Source: Thalassospira sp. MCCC 1A01148 (lineage in GTDB: Bacteria > Pseudomonadota > Alphaproteobacteria > Rhodospirillales > Thalassospiraceae). Taken from it: a stretch of DNA of 64,000 bases. Both the position numbers and the translations under genes were made by a program. Under the pieces are notes generated by a model. It did not search any database. It had not been told where the DNA came from and saw nothing but the letters and a program-made list of their open reading frames with translations. Below are positions 17,809 to 25,786 of this stretch, piece by piece (the first letter of the stretch is position 1; every line of letters begins with the position of its first letter). The stretch lies in the NCBI RefSeq assembly GCF_001613795.1, contig NZ_LPVZ01000022.1, positions 186,001 through 250,000 on the forward strand, read 5' to 3'.

Positions 17809-18639
17809 ATGCTTATTGCGCAATTGACCGATTTGCATATCGGTGCCGGGCGGCGTCTGGCCTATCGCAAGGTGGATACGGCAACGGCCCTTGAACGGGC
17901 GGTAGCACGGGTGAATGCCATGGTGCCGCGCCCGGATATGGTTGTCTTTACCGGTGATATTGGTGATTTGGGGACAGCCGATGAATACGCGCTGGTGAAA
18001 GACATCCTGCGCGACCTTGACGTGCCGTTTTACATGATCCCGGGCAACCATGATCAACGTGCGCCATTGCGCGCAGCCTTTGAGGATGCCATGCCCATCG
18101 AGGATGGGGTGGCGTTCATCAATTACGTGATTGATGCTGGACCGGTCAGGCTGATCGCGCTTGATAGCCTTGATGAAGGTCGGCCGGAGGGCAAATTGTG
18201 TTCAGCCCGATTGGACTGGCTAGAGCGCACGCTGCATGACGGTGATGACCGGCCTTGTGTCTTGTTTGTCCATCACCCGCCTGTCGCGGTCGGGATCAAG
18301 CACATGGATGATCAGCGGCTTTTGAGCGGGGCAGAGACATTTGCCCAGATCGTGCTGGCGCATAAAGATCGCATTCAGGCGATCATGTGTGGCCATCTGC
18401 ACCGTCCGATCCATACACGGTGGGCAGGCGTGCCGTTGATTGTTGCGCCATCCATTGCCCATCAGGTCGCGTTGGATCTGCGCGATGACGGACCGTCGGC
18501 CTTTACCATGGAACCGCCCGCGATGCATTTGCATCGCTGGGATGAAGAGCAGCAATACCTTCTGACCCATCTGGCCTATGTCGACCAATATGACGGGCCA
18601 CATCCGTTCTTTGACGAGAACGGCAAACTGATTGTCTGA
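17809..18639 (+). CDS. GpdQ-type metallophosphoesterase (glycerophosphodiesterase-like)
   Basis: A 276-residue calcineurin-like phosphoesterase. Metal ligands are all visible: TDLHIG (Asp8, His10), FTGDIGD, PGNHDQ, FVHHPP and CGHLHRP. Length and the C-terminal YDGPHPFFDENG closely resemble the glycerophosphodiesterase GpdQ (274 residues) of Enterobacter/Klebsiella, a dinuclear-metal enzyme acting on phosphodiesters; CpdA-type cAMP phosphodiesterases are a second possibility. No signal peptide, so it acts in the cytoplasm on imported substrate. The ATG at 17809 is chosen over the upstream open frame because the fold starts at MLIAQLTDLHIG. It is the last gene of the ABC operon, before a strong terminator. 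Confidence 0.87.
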   Translation: MLIAQLTDLHIGAGRRLAYRKVDTATALERAVARVNAMVPRPDMVVFTGDIGDLGTADEYALVKDILRDLDVPFYMIPGNHDQRAPLRAAFEDAMPIEDGVAFINYVIDAGPVRLIALDSLDEGRPEGKLCSARLDWLERTLHDGDDRPCVLFVHHPPVAVGIKHMDDQRLLSGAETFAQIVLAHKDRIQAIMCGHLHRPIHTRWAGVPLIVAPSIAHQVALDLRDDGPSAFTMEPPAMHLHRWDEEQQYLLTHLAYVDQYDGPHPFFDENGKLIV

Positions 18640-18645
18640 AAAAGG

Positions 18646-18669
18646 GGGGTGGGCTTATTTGCCCACCCC
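18646..18669. terminator. bidirectional terminator
   Basis: GGGGTGGGC and GCCCACCCC form a perfect 9-base stem around a six-base loop. The loop carries the stop codon of the convergent UbiH-type gene. It separates the ABC/GpdQ operon from that gene; the T-run is weak. Confidence 0.6.
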
Positions 18670-19845
18670 GACCTTGATGGCGAGTTTGCGGAGCGGGCCG
18701 ATGCGGTTAATCGCGGTGAGGCCGGCATAGCGCAGGTCGCGGAGTGTTTTGGGTTCGAACATTGATGCACGGTTAAGCAGATCAATGCCGCCGACCCGCA
18801 TGACGGTTTTGGGCAGCTGGCGGCGTTCATAGGATTTCAGAAGCGGGGTCGCGCCGATATCCTCATTATGCAGTTTGGCCTTGGCCATCAGTTCGGCCAG
18901 GGTTTCGATGTCATGCAGGCTCATATTAAGCCCTTGTGCGCCGATTGGCGGGACGACATGGGCGGATTCCGCGATCAAGGCAAGGCGGGCGGCAATCAGG
19001 CGCGAGGGCACTTGCGAGATCATCGGCCAGACGGCACGCGGGCTTGCGACGGTCAGCGGGCCAAAAAGGTTCATGGTGTCGTGGGTGATTTCGGCTGACA
19101 GGGCTTCATCGGTCATGGCGTTCAGATCATCGACACGGCTGGCCGGGACCATCCAGACCACGGACGAGCAGGGCTTGCCATCAAGGTCGGGCATGGGCAC
19201 GAGGGTCAGCGGACCACCGGTGCGGTGAATTTCGGTCGAGATGTTGTCATGGGGATCATTGTGGGTGACGACAAACACCAGCGCACTTTGATCATAGGCC
19301 CAGCGTTTGTATTTGATCCCGGCCATATCGCGCAAAGACGAGTTGCGACCATCTGCCGCAACAACGATTTTGGCCCGCACGGTCTGGCCATCCGACAGGG
19401 TTGCCTCGCCATAGCGCGACGTGCTTTTGAACGCGGTGACCGTGGTGGAAAAGCGGAAATCGACATTATCGAGTTCGCCCAGGCGCGCCATCAGGGCCAC
19501 ACGGGCCGCCTTGTTCGACACATTCCAGCCAAAGAAGCCGTTCTTGGTTTCAGCACCATCAAAGTCGGCGGTTTCGCGCGGGGTGCGTTCAGTACCACCG
19601 GCATCGACAATGCGCATGACGCGCAATTCAGCCCCGGTCGGTTTGATGGCATCCCAGACGCCAGCCTTTTTAAGGGTTTCGATGCCCGGCTCAAGAAAGG
19701 CGGTGGTGCGCAAATCCGTGCCTTCGCCGATATCGACTGGTGCCGGGTCGACAATCACGATCTGATGGCCGTCGGCGGCAAACCGTGCCGCGGCACTCAT
19801 TCCGGCGATCCCGCCGCCTGCAATCAGAATATCGGTTTCGATCAT
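18655..19845 (-). CDS. UbiH/UbiF-family FAD-dependent hydroxylase
   Basis: A 396-residue class A flavin monooxygenase. The Rossmann motif IAGGGIAGMSAAARFA lies at residues 7-22, the second FAD/NADPH motif is VVAADGRNSSLRD, and the third FAD motif is PPIGAQGLNMSLHDIETLAE. These are signatures of the ubiquinone-ring hydroxylases UbiH, UbiF, UbiI, UbiL and UbiM. Which ring position this one modifies cannot be read from sequence. Alphaproteobacteria often encode a broad-specificity UbiL or UbiM. It is convergent with the GpdQ gene and divergent from the SMR transporter. Confidence 0.85.
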   Translation of the reverse strand: MIETDILIAGGGIAGMSAAARFAADGHQIVIVDPAPVDIGEGTDLRTTAFLEPGIETLKKAGVWDAIKPTGAELRVMRIVDAGGTERTPRETADFDGAETKNGFFGWNVSNKAARVALMARLGELDNVDFRFSTTVTAFKSTSRYGEATLSDGQTVRAKIVVAADGRNSSLRDMAGIKYKRWAYDQSALVFVVTHNDPHDNISTEIHRTGGPLTLVPMPDLDGKPCSSVVWMVPASRVDDLNAMTDEALSAEITHDTMNLFGPLTVASPRAVWPMISQVPSRLIAARLALIAESAHVVPPIGAQGLNMSLHDIETLAELMAKAKLHNEDIGATPLLKSYERRQLPKTVMRVGGIDLLNRASMFEPKTLRDLRYAGLTAINRIGPLRKLAIKVGVGK

Positions 19846-20097
19846 GACTGTTTATCCTGTTCCTTGGCCCGGGATGGTCGCGCTAAACCGGACGCCATCG
19901 GCTGCAATCCATGCCGGGCAATGTGCCCTGTCCCATCACTATACGCAACGGTTTTGCCATCCGTTTTGATCCAGATTACGTCACGGCGATTTGGGCGGGT
20001 GGAGATAAGCTGGGCGCGGGGGATTGCCCCATAAGGAAAAGTGGGCCATTTTTGGAAGCGCCTACCGCCACCACCCCTGACAACAAGGATTCCGCAC

Positions 20098-20424
20098 ATG
20101 CTCGCCTGGGTATATCTGTTTATTGCGATCAGTCTTGAAGTGATCGGGACGATATCGCTTAAATTCTCGGATGGATTTACCGATTGGCGCTTTACGGTTC
20201 TTAGTCTTGGCGTCTATGGCCTGAGCTTCTGGTTCTTGTCGATGACGCTGCGCATCATTCCGGTCGGAACGGCCTATGCGGTGTGGGCCGGGCTTGGCAC
20301 GGCATCGGTCGCCCTGATTGGCTGGCTGTTCCTGAAGGAACCGATGACCGCGGTCAAGGCGGTATTGTTGCTGATGATCATTGGCGGGGTGGTCGGGCTC
20401 AAGACCATCAGCACAGAAAGTTAA
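20098..20424 (+). CDS. small multidrug resistance (SMR) transporter
   Basis: A 108-residue, four-helix SMR protein. The key membrane glutamate is in ISLEVIGTISLKFSDGFT (Glu14), the segment that binds cations and protons in EmrE and SugE/Gdx. The central AYAVWAGLGTASVALIGWL and the closing GGVVGLKTIS are typical. It exports quaternary or guanidinium-type cations against protons as a dual-topology dimer. ATG at 20098 is chosen, with aagga 8-10 bases upstream, because it gives the standard length; the open frame starts earlier at 20041. No guanidine riboswitch hallmark was seen upstream. It is convergent with the epimerase gene, five bases apart. Confidence 0.9.
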   Translation: MLAWVYLFIAISLEVIGTISLKFSDGFTDWRFTVLSLGVYGLSFWFLSMTLRIIPVGTAYAVWAGLGTASVALIGWLFLKEPMTAVKAVLLLMIIGGVVGLKTISTES

Positions 20425-20429
20425 CTTTG

Positions 20430-21350
20430 TTAACTTGATACGTTGCCCACCGGGAGAGCAATAGCATTAATGTCGGCTGCGATATCTTGGTGGGCTGGTG
20501 ACCAGCCCAGGTCGCGGCGTGCTTTTTGATTGCTCATGACCTGATGGTGGGCAAGGCCCGCAGCCCAACTGCCAAGGCGGTCCATTGCCGTTTGGGTGGT
20601 GATTGTACCGACCTTGCAATCGCGCCCACCGAAACGAGTTGCGATCAGATGGGCCAGTCGGTGGTTTGAAACGTCATTGATCCCGACCCCGAAATAGGAC
20701 GTGCCCGGTTTGGCATGGCATAATGCCAGACGATAGAGATCGGCCAAATCATCGCCATGGATCATCGGCAGGGTGATATCGCCAGATCCGATGATGGTGA
20801 CTCGGTTTTCTGTGCGGGCGGTTTCCATATCGCGGGTCAATAATCCGTAATGCCCGTGCCGCCCGGTGGCGTAAACACAGGCCGGATGAATGATGATGCC
20901 GTCTATCCCGTCATCGCCGAGGACGCGGTCAATGCCTGGACACATCCATTGGAAGTCCGGCAAGGGATCGAACATGCAGCTTTCATCAATTTCTGCGTCA
21001 GACCCTGTTTGGGGAAATAACCATGTGCCGCCGGTATAGATAACGCGCACACGGCCCGGCATTTTTCGGGCCGCGGGAAGCAAGTGATGCAGAAGGATAC
21101 CATCGGCCTCGGCCATATCATCGGCAAAGGTGCAGGCGGTATGGATTATGGCATCTACGTTTGGCAAATGACCGACCCATGCAGCGGGATTGGTGATCTC
21201 GCCGATGATCGGGGTTGCGCCAAGCTCGGCGAGCATTTTATGGCTGGCATCTGATCGGGCGAGTGCGAAGACATCGTGTTGATGATTGATCAGGTTTTCA
21301 ACGATGGCCGAGCCGATCAGGCCGCTTCCGCCCGTGACAAAAACGCGCAT
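20430..21350 (-). CDS. NAD-dependent epimerase/dehydratase family protein
   Basis: A 306-residue extended short-chain dehydrogenase. The nucleotide-binding motif FVTGGSGLIGSAIVENL sits at residues 4-20. Later segments HTACTFADDM, PACVYATGRHGHYG and MIHGDDLADLYRLAL follow the COG0451 plan. The usual YxxxK catalytic pair is not obvious in VYATGR, where arginine stands at the lysine position, so this may be a reductase of unusual type or a non-catalytic binder. The ATG at 21350 has an agggaa ribosome binding site; the longer open frame to 21452 would add a non-conserved lead. Substrate unknown. Confidence 0.8.
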   Translation of the reverse strand: MRVFVTGGSGLIGSAIVENLINHQHDVFALARSDASHKMLAELGATPIIGEITNPAAWVGHLPNVDAIIHTACTFADDMAEADGILLHHLLPAARKMPGRVRVIYTGGTWLFPQTGSDAEIDESCMFDPLPDFQWMCPGIDRVLGDDGIDGIIIHPACVYATGRHGHYGLLTRDMETARTENRVTIIGSGDITLPMIHGDDLADLYRLALCHAKPGTSYFGVGINDVSNHRLAHLIATRFGGRDCKVGTITTQTAMDRLGSWAAGLAHHQVMSNQKARRDLGWSPAHQDIAADINAIALPVGNVSS

Positions 21351-21436
21351 GCTATGTTCCCTGTTTGTTGTGTTGCGCGTGGTTATCGGACCTGAACCAT
21401 GGTTGGGGTCAAGGGCAATTTGAGGCGGTTGGGTAC

Positions 21437-21463
21437 AAAAAAAGCCGGGCATATCTGCCCGGC
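21437..21463 (-). terminator. Rho-independent terminator of the ridA-type gene
   Basis: On the minus strand a GCCGGGC stem with a six-base loop is followed by seven T residues, 25 bases after the RidA-family stop codon. It is a textbook intrinsic terminator. Confidence 0.85.
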
Positions 21464-21487
21464 CTTGATGTCATGATGGCAAAGGAC

Positions 21488-21955
21488 TTAGTTGGCGATT
21501 TCGAAAATGCCATCGATTTCAACAGCAACGCCAAGCGGCAGGGCGGCAACGCCAACGGCCGAGCGGGCGTGTTTACCCGCATCGCCAAAGATTTCGACCA
21601 TCGTGTCAGACGCACCATTGACAACTTTGGGCTGATCGGTGAAGTCCGGCGCGGAATTGACGAATGCGTTCAATTTGACAACGCGGGAGACCTTGTCGAG
21701 ATCGCCGATGGCGGCTTTGAGCTGTGCAACAAGGTTGAGCGCGCAAAGACGGGCGGCTTTCTGGCCGGTTTCAACATCATAGTCGGCACCGAGCTTGCCC
21801 ACGAATTTCAGATCGCCATTTTCCATGGTGATCTGACCGGAAATATGAACCAGATTGCCAGAGATGACATAGGGCACATAATTCGCGACCGGGGCGGTCG
21901 CTGTCGGCAGCGAGATGCCGAGATCGGCAAGATGGGCGTCGATTTTACCAGCCAT
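21488..21955 (-). CDS. RidA/YjgF family protein
   Basis: A 155-residue member of the YjgF/YER057c/UK114 family of the longer type. Visible family segments are GNLVHISGQI, GQKAARLCALNLVAQLKA, NAFVNSAPDF and HARSAVGVAALPLGVAVEI, with the arginine in ARSAVG that binds carboxylates. RidA proteins deaminate reactive enamine/imine intermediates released by PLP enzymes. This sub-type conserves the arginine, so deaminase activity is plausible. It forms a single-gene transcription unit with its own terminator. Confidence 0.88.
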   Translation of the reverse strand: MAGKIDAHLADLGISLPTATAPVANYVPYVISGNLVHISGQITMENGDLKFVGKLGADYDVETGQKAARLCALNLVAQLKAAIGDLDKVSRVVKLNAFVNSAPDFTDQPKVVNGASDTMVEIFGDAGKHARSAVGVAALPLGVAVEIDGIFEIAN

Positions 21956-22099
21956 GATGATCCATCCTTTTTGCGTGGCAGATGTATTGGTTGGTCGCCA
22001 ACTTATCGGGGTTGGCGGGCAAACAAAACAATTTCTTTGTATCCCTGCAATTGACCGTAAAGCATGGTGGGCAAGGGGATTGGCCGTGATTAAGAACTG

Positions 22100-22199
22100 T
22101 TGAAAAAAATCGAATTGTCATAAGGACAAAGGACCGTAACAATGGTGCAATGCGCAGCACGCGTTAGGCCCTGACCCTAGGCGTGCTGCTTTGTTTTTT
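22100..22199 (+). promoter_or_regulatory. candidate translational attenuator: leader peptide plus terminator
   Basis: A ten-codon reading frame (ATG 22142 to TGA 22174, MVQCAARVRP) has an aaagga ribosome binding site 8 bases upstream. Its codons 5-7 form the left arm (GCAGCACGC, 22154-22162) of a perfect 9-base stem with GCGTGCTGC (22181-22189), followed by TTTGTTTTTT. It precedes the EamA transporter ATG by 42 bases. A ribosome on the leader would disrupt the terminator. No other plus-strand gene lies upstream for this terminator to serve, so it is either an attenuator or the end of a small RNA. Confidence 0.5.
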
Positions 22200-22241
22200 A
22201 TAGCGATGTGATGTGGCGAAAGCCGGGAAAAGGTTGGACAG

Positions 22242-23135
22242 ATGGCGTTACAGGATCGGTTAACTAATGTGCATGGTGGCTTGATTGCCCTGCTGGGGGT
22301 TTTGATCCTGTCGCCCGATGCGCTGTTGTTGCGACTGATCGGGGCCGATGATTTCACCACGGCGTTCTGGCGGCTGGGCTTTTTGACCATTGCGCTTTTG
22401 CTGGTCGCGCTTTGGAACGGTGCCAAGCGCGGCGAGGGCATTGTTCAGTCCATCCGACCCAGCGGCTATGAAATGCTGACCGGGTTGTTTTACGGCGGGA
22501 CCTGCACGTTATTTATGTTTTCGGTGCGCAATACCGATGCCGCCAACACATTGATCATTATCGCAGCAACCCCGCTTTTGGCCGGGTTGATTGGCGTTTT
22601 TGTCTTCAAACGTTCCCAGCCGATCCGGACATGGATTGCCTCAATCGTGGTGTTCGTCGCATTGCTGAGCCTGTTTAGTGCCGGCTTTGGCGGGGAGAAT
22701 GCGCTGGGTGACATGTTGGCCCTTGGCGCGTCGCTTTGCATGGCGGGTTACTTCAATGTGCTGGGGGCGAAGCCCGAAGTCGACGCGCTCAAGGGGATGT
22801 TGTTTGGCGCGTTCGTCGTGACACTGATCCTGCTGCCCGGGGCCGCGCCGTTATCGCCAATTGGTCTGGACTGGGTCTGGCTTTTGATGCTGGGCTTTTG
22901 GGTGCTGCCGGTTTCCTTCCTGTTGATCGCCCATGCGTCACGCAAGATCCCGGCCGCCGAGGTCAGCCTGATCATGCTTAATGAAGCGATCTTTGGATCG
23001 TTTCTGGTTTGGGTATTTGTCCAGGAAGTGCCCGACGAGATGACGCTGATGAGCGGGACGGTCGTGATCAGCACACTTGTGGTCCACAGCCTTCTGGGGC
23101 TGCGTGCGAGCAAGCGTGCCCGCAGCGCGGCCTGA
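22242..23135 (+). CDS. EamA/DMT-family transporter
   Basis: A 297-residue inner-membrane protein with about ten hydrophobic helices arranged as two EamA repeats, for example GGLIALLGVLILSPDALLLR at the start and VSLIMLNEAIFGSFLVWVFV near the end. The signature turn before the last helices matches drug/metabolite exporters of the RhaT/YdcZ/EamA type. The substrate is unknown; amino acid or metabolite export is typical. A terminator overlapping a short leader ORF lies just upstream, suggesting conditional expression. A TetR gene starts 120 bases downstream on the same strand. Confidence 0.85.
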   Translation: MALQDRLTNVHGGLIALLGVLILSPDALLLRLIGADDFTTAFWRLGFLTIALLLVALWNGAKRGEGIVQSIRPSGYEMLTGLFYGGTCTLFMFSVRNTDAANTLIIIAATPLLAGLIGVFVFKRSQPIRTWIASIVVFVALLSLFSAGFGGENALGDMLALGASLCMAGYFNVLGAKPEVDALKGMLFGAFVVTLILLPGAAPLSPIGLDWVWLLMLGFWVLPVSFLLIAHASRKIPAAEVSLIMLNEAIFGSFLVWVFVQEVPDEMTLMSGTVVISTLVVHSLLGLRASKRARSAA

Positions 23136-23189
23136 GGTCTTTATCCCGGCAAACAGTCGTTGTTTTCGCGCCAAATGGCTTGTCGCGAA

Positions 23190-23241
23190 TTGACATAAGT
23201 GTTGCCCCGGTTTAATTGAGTGTACTCAGTGAGTGTGCTCA
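23190..23241 (+). promoter_or_regulatory. TetR gene promoter with tandem operator
   Basis: A perfect -35 (TTGACA, 23190-23195) and a TTTAAT-like -10 (23211-23216) run into two near-identical 12-base imperfect palindromes, TGAGTGTACTCA (23217-23228) and TGAGTGTGCTCA (23230-23241), in direct repeat with 13-base periodicity. This is the expected place and form for a TetR autorepressor site. Confidence 0.6.
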
Positions 23242-23255
23242 TTTTAGGGGTCAAG

Positions 23256-23876
23256 ATGAATAGTCGAGCCGCGCAACGTCAACAAACCCGTCAGAAAATC
23301 CTTGATGCCGCCAGAGATTGCTATGGGGCAGGATCATTTGACGCCGTTTCTACGCGTGAAGTTGCCCAACGGGCCGGTGTCGCCGAAGGTACGATATTCA
23401 ATCACTTTCCAACCAAGGAAGAACTGGTGATCAGTTGTGTCGGCGATCAGCTTGCCGAGGCGATTGAGAAGGGGCTTTACACGATGGACCCGGAATGGTG
23501 CTTCGTTGACAAGGTGATGCATGTTGCCTCCTATCGCTTCACACAGGTCGGACTTAATCCCGGTTTGTGGCAGGTGATCATGCAGCAGGTCGTGTTTTCC
23601 CCCCGCAAGGGTGCGGTCCAAGCCATCATGGAAAGCAGCGGCCTGATTGCCGCCATTCAGGCCCTGATCGAGGAAGCGCAGCTTTCGGGGGAGCTTAATC
23701 CCGATTTGGCACCGCAACTGATTCGGAAAACCCTGATGGCATTGTTCTTGTTCACCATCCACGAGCATTTCAGCACGCAGAATTTTGATTGCCAGGATAT
23801 GTGCGCAACCTTGCGCGAGCTGCTTGAAACGCAGGTCAAGGGGCTTTGGGCGTGTGAACCGGAACTGGCGGCGTAA
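23256..23876 (+). CDS. TetR-family transcriptional regulator
   Basis: A 206-residue TetR regulator. The N-terminal helix-turn-helix is canonical: QQTRQKILDAARDCYGAGSF, TREVAQRAGVAEGTIFNHFP and TKEELVISC. The C-terminal ligand domain is helical and not recognisable. ATG at 23256 is preceded by an aggggtcaag ribosome binding site; the frame extends upstream into the operator and is unlikely to be translated there. It likely represses itself through the tandem palindromes at 23217-23241. The EamA transporter gene upstream on the same strand is a possible second target, though no copy of the site is seen there. Confidence 0.88.
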   Translation: MNSRAAQRQQTRQKILDAARDCYGAGSFDAVSTREVAQRAGVAEGTIFNHFPTKEELVISCVGDQLAEAIEKGLYTMDPEWCFVDKVMHVASYRFTQVGLNPGLWQVIMQQVVFSPRKGAVQAIMESSGLIAAIQALIEEAQLSGELNPDLAPQLIRKTLMALFLFTIHEHFSTQNFDCQDMCATLRELLETQVKGLWACEPELAA

Positions 23877-23887
23877 GCGCCGGGATA

Positions 23888-23964
23888 CGCCTTATTCGCC
23901 GATGAGATGCAGGGTGACCTTGCGGTGATGGGGGGGCACGGCGATGTTCGAACAGATAGATGCC
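23888..23964 (-). pseudogene. displaced 3'-end fragment of yjbQ (left flank of insertion)
   Basis: These 77 bases match 25711-25786, the working 3' end of yjbQ, at all but about four positions. Read on the minus strand they encode the same C-terminal residues (GIYLFEHRRAP), but one extra base in a C-run breaks the frame before the end. It is a gene remnant, the left boundary of the SIR2 insertion. Confidence 0.8.
23888..23964. repeat. left direct repeat flanking the SIR2 cassette
   Basis: Direct repeat partner of 25711-25786 in the same orientation; about 73 of 77 positions agree. The pair encloses 1.75 kb of AT-richer DNA and looks like the attL/attR of a small integrated element. No integrase is present inside. 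Confidence 0.75.
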
Positions 23965-24139
23965 TCGGCAGGTGTTAACTATTTTCCTGCAAACGTTGGA
24001 TCAGAGCAAACGAGCTTTGTTACGTAAAGGTAGTGACTTATTGGTTTAGAAAATTCTTGTTAATCACGATGTTGAAAGGCCATACTTCTTTCGTGCTCGT
24101 TTTAGTTGTGTTTCTTGGAAGTCGCGTGGGAAGAAAAGT

Positions 24140-25663
24140 ATGCTGATTGATGATGTTGTAGCAGGTTTAGATAACCAAGGGCCTAGGAGCTATTATGCCT
24201 TTGAGACGTTCGTCCAGAACCTGCTGTCACACCACATTGAGAAGCAGAATAAAGCGTTTGAGTTCGGCAACAATCCATTTGACAGGTACGATGCATTCGC
24301 TCCAGTTGGTTTCGACGACTTTGATGGGCCAGTACTCTTCGAGATAAAATTCAATTTATTAAGTTTAGTACGATTATCTCATCTGCGCAGAATACTTGAA
24401 AACTATATTGAGATAAATGCGAAGAAAAGATTTGATCACTTGATTATTGTCTCTGCAAAGAGAGTTCCTGAAAAAATATTTCATGAGCTAGATTTTATAA
24501 GGGAGGAGTCTGATTTTCCGTTTGAGGTTCATATTTGGGGGCCAGAAGATTTAAATAAAATTGCAAATAAAAATAAAAAATTTGCTGTAAGTATTGCGGA
24601 TAAGTTGTTCTCTCTTAGGATTAATACTGCAATTTCCAAGGTCGTAAAGGATTGGAAATCAGAGAGAGATGAAATTCTTAGTAACCTGAAATCAAGATAT
24701 GAAAAAGGTCAGTTTTCCCTTTTCTTGGGCGCTGGTGTTTCGAGCAGTGCTGGTATGCCAGACTGGAATACTTTGTTGAACTCATTGTTTGTGAGTTACC
24801 TGACAAAAGAGTTCAATAACGATGGTGCAATTGGAGATCAAGATATTGGCGACCTTGTTTCGCGATTGAATAACATAAATGAACCTTCTGCATTGATGGC
24901 TGCTCGTTATCTAAGGAAAGGACTTTCTAAAAGAGAAGGAGAAGCAAAAGACTTTATCGAAGCTGTGACCCGTAATTTGTATAAGCTACGTGCCGGAGAT
25001 GTACCTACCGCGTCAGCTTTAATTAAATCGATTTCTTCGATGTGCCAACCACGTCGAACAGGCGCAAAAGTAAAGTCTGTTGTAACTTATAACTTTGACG
25101 ATTTGTTGGAGCGGCAGCTAGAAGGCGATAACATTCTGCACCGCTCAATTTACACTGATACAGAAAGTTACGATCCCGATGAGCTTCCTGTTTATCATGT
25201 TCACGGTTTCTTGCCAGAGAACCGAAAAGATTATCAGGGCTTAGAGAACTCTACCTTAGTGTTTTCTGAAGAGGGCTATCACCAAATTTATTCAGAATCC
25301 TACCATTGGTCAAATTTGGTGCAATTAAACTCTTTCAGAGAGAACTGCTGTTTGATGATTGGCCTTTCTATGACCGACCCAAATTTGCGTCGCTTATTAG
25401 ACATATCTTCAAAAAACATTGAACGTAGTAAGCATTTTGCATTTATGAAGCGTTTATCCTCTGAAGAGTTCTGCTATGAGACAGGCGAGAAAGGGGGGAG
25501 GAAGAAGGCGGTCAGGAATGCTGATGCGGCAGAAAAGTTTTTGCAGCGACATCACGCACTCAATGAAGAGCTAATGAGAGAACTGGGTGTCACCATTGTA
25601 TGGTATGAGGACTACGATGAAATTCCTCAGTTCATTAGAGAAGTTGTGAGATACGAAGCTTAA
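24140..25663 (+). CDS. predicted PD-(D/E)XK nuclease - SIR2 fusion (candidate antiphage protein)
   Basis: A 507-residue two-domain protein. Residues 15-150 look like a restriction-endonuclease fold of Mrr type: Glu22 in an early helix, Asp62, then Glu68-x-Lys70 in VLFEIKF, a LIIVSAK strand and a WGPEDLNKI end. Residues 190-430 form a SIR2-like NAD-binding domain: FLGAGVSSSAGMPDW (GAG at 197-199), TYNFDDLLE (Asn318, Asp320), the catalytic-His region YHVHGF (His353/355), and MIGLSMTDPNLRRLL. SIR2 domains in bacterial defence proteins typically destroy NAD on infection. Low GC and the flanking duplicated yjbQ ends indicate horizontal insertion. The role is inferred; nuclease and NADase activity are both predicted from residues only. 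Confidence 0.8.
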   Translation: MLIDDVVAGLDNQGPRSYYAFETFVQNLLSHHIEKQNKAFEFGNNPFDRYDAFAPVGFDDFDGPVLFEIKFNLLSLVRLSHLRRILENYIEINAKKRFDHLIIVSAKRVPEKIFHELDFIREESDFPFEVHIWGPEDLNKIANKNKKFAVSIADKLFSLRINTAISKVVKDWKSERDEILSNLKSRYEKGQFSLFLGAGVSSSAGMPDWNTLLNSLFVSYLTKEFNNDGAIGDQDIGDLVSRLNNINEPSALMAARYLRKGLSKREGEAKDFIEAVTRNLYKLRAGDVPTASALIKSISSMCQPRRTGAKVKSVVTYNFDDLLERQLEGDNILHRSIYTDTESYDPDELPVYHVHGFLPENRKDYQGLENSTLVFSEEGYHQIYSESYHWSNLVQLNSFRENCCLMIGLSMTDPNLRRLLDISSKNIERSKHFAFMKRLSSEEFCYETGEKGGRKKAVRNADAAEKFLQRHHALNEELMRELGVTIVWYEDYDEIPQFIREVVRYEA

Positions 25664-25710
25664 CTTTGAGAATAGCGACCTTTTCTCTACAGCAAGTAGC
25701 TAACGTGTTT

Positions 25711-25786
25711 CGCCTTATTCGCCGATGAGATGCAGGGTGACCTTGCGGTGATGGGGCGCGCGGCGATGTTCGAACAAATAGATGCC
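25711..25786. repeat. right direct repeat flanking the SIR2 cassette
   Basis: This copy overlaps the intact 3' end of yjbQ (stop at 25715-25717) and matches 23888-23964. The gene body lies to its right, so this copy is the one that restores yjbQ after insertion. Confidence 0.75.

Noticed and set aside
19846-20097. Guanidine riboswitch upstream of the SMR transporter
   Set aside because: No paired ACGR-loop hairpins or ykkC core were found; only an AACGG/CCGTT hairpin.
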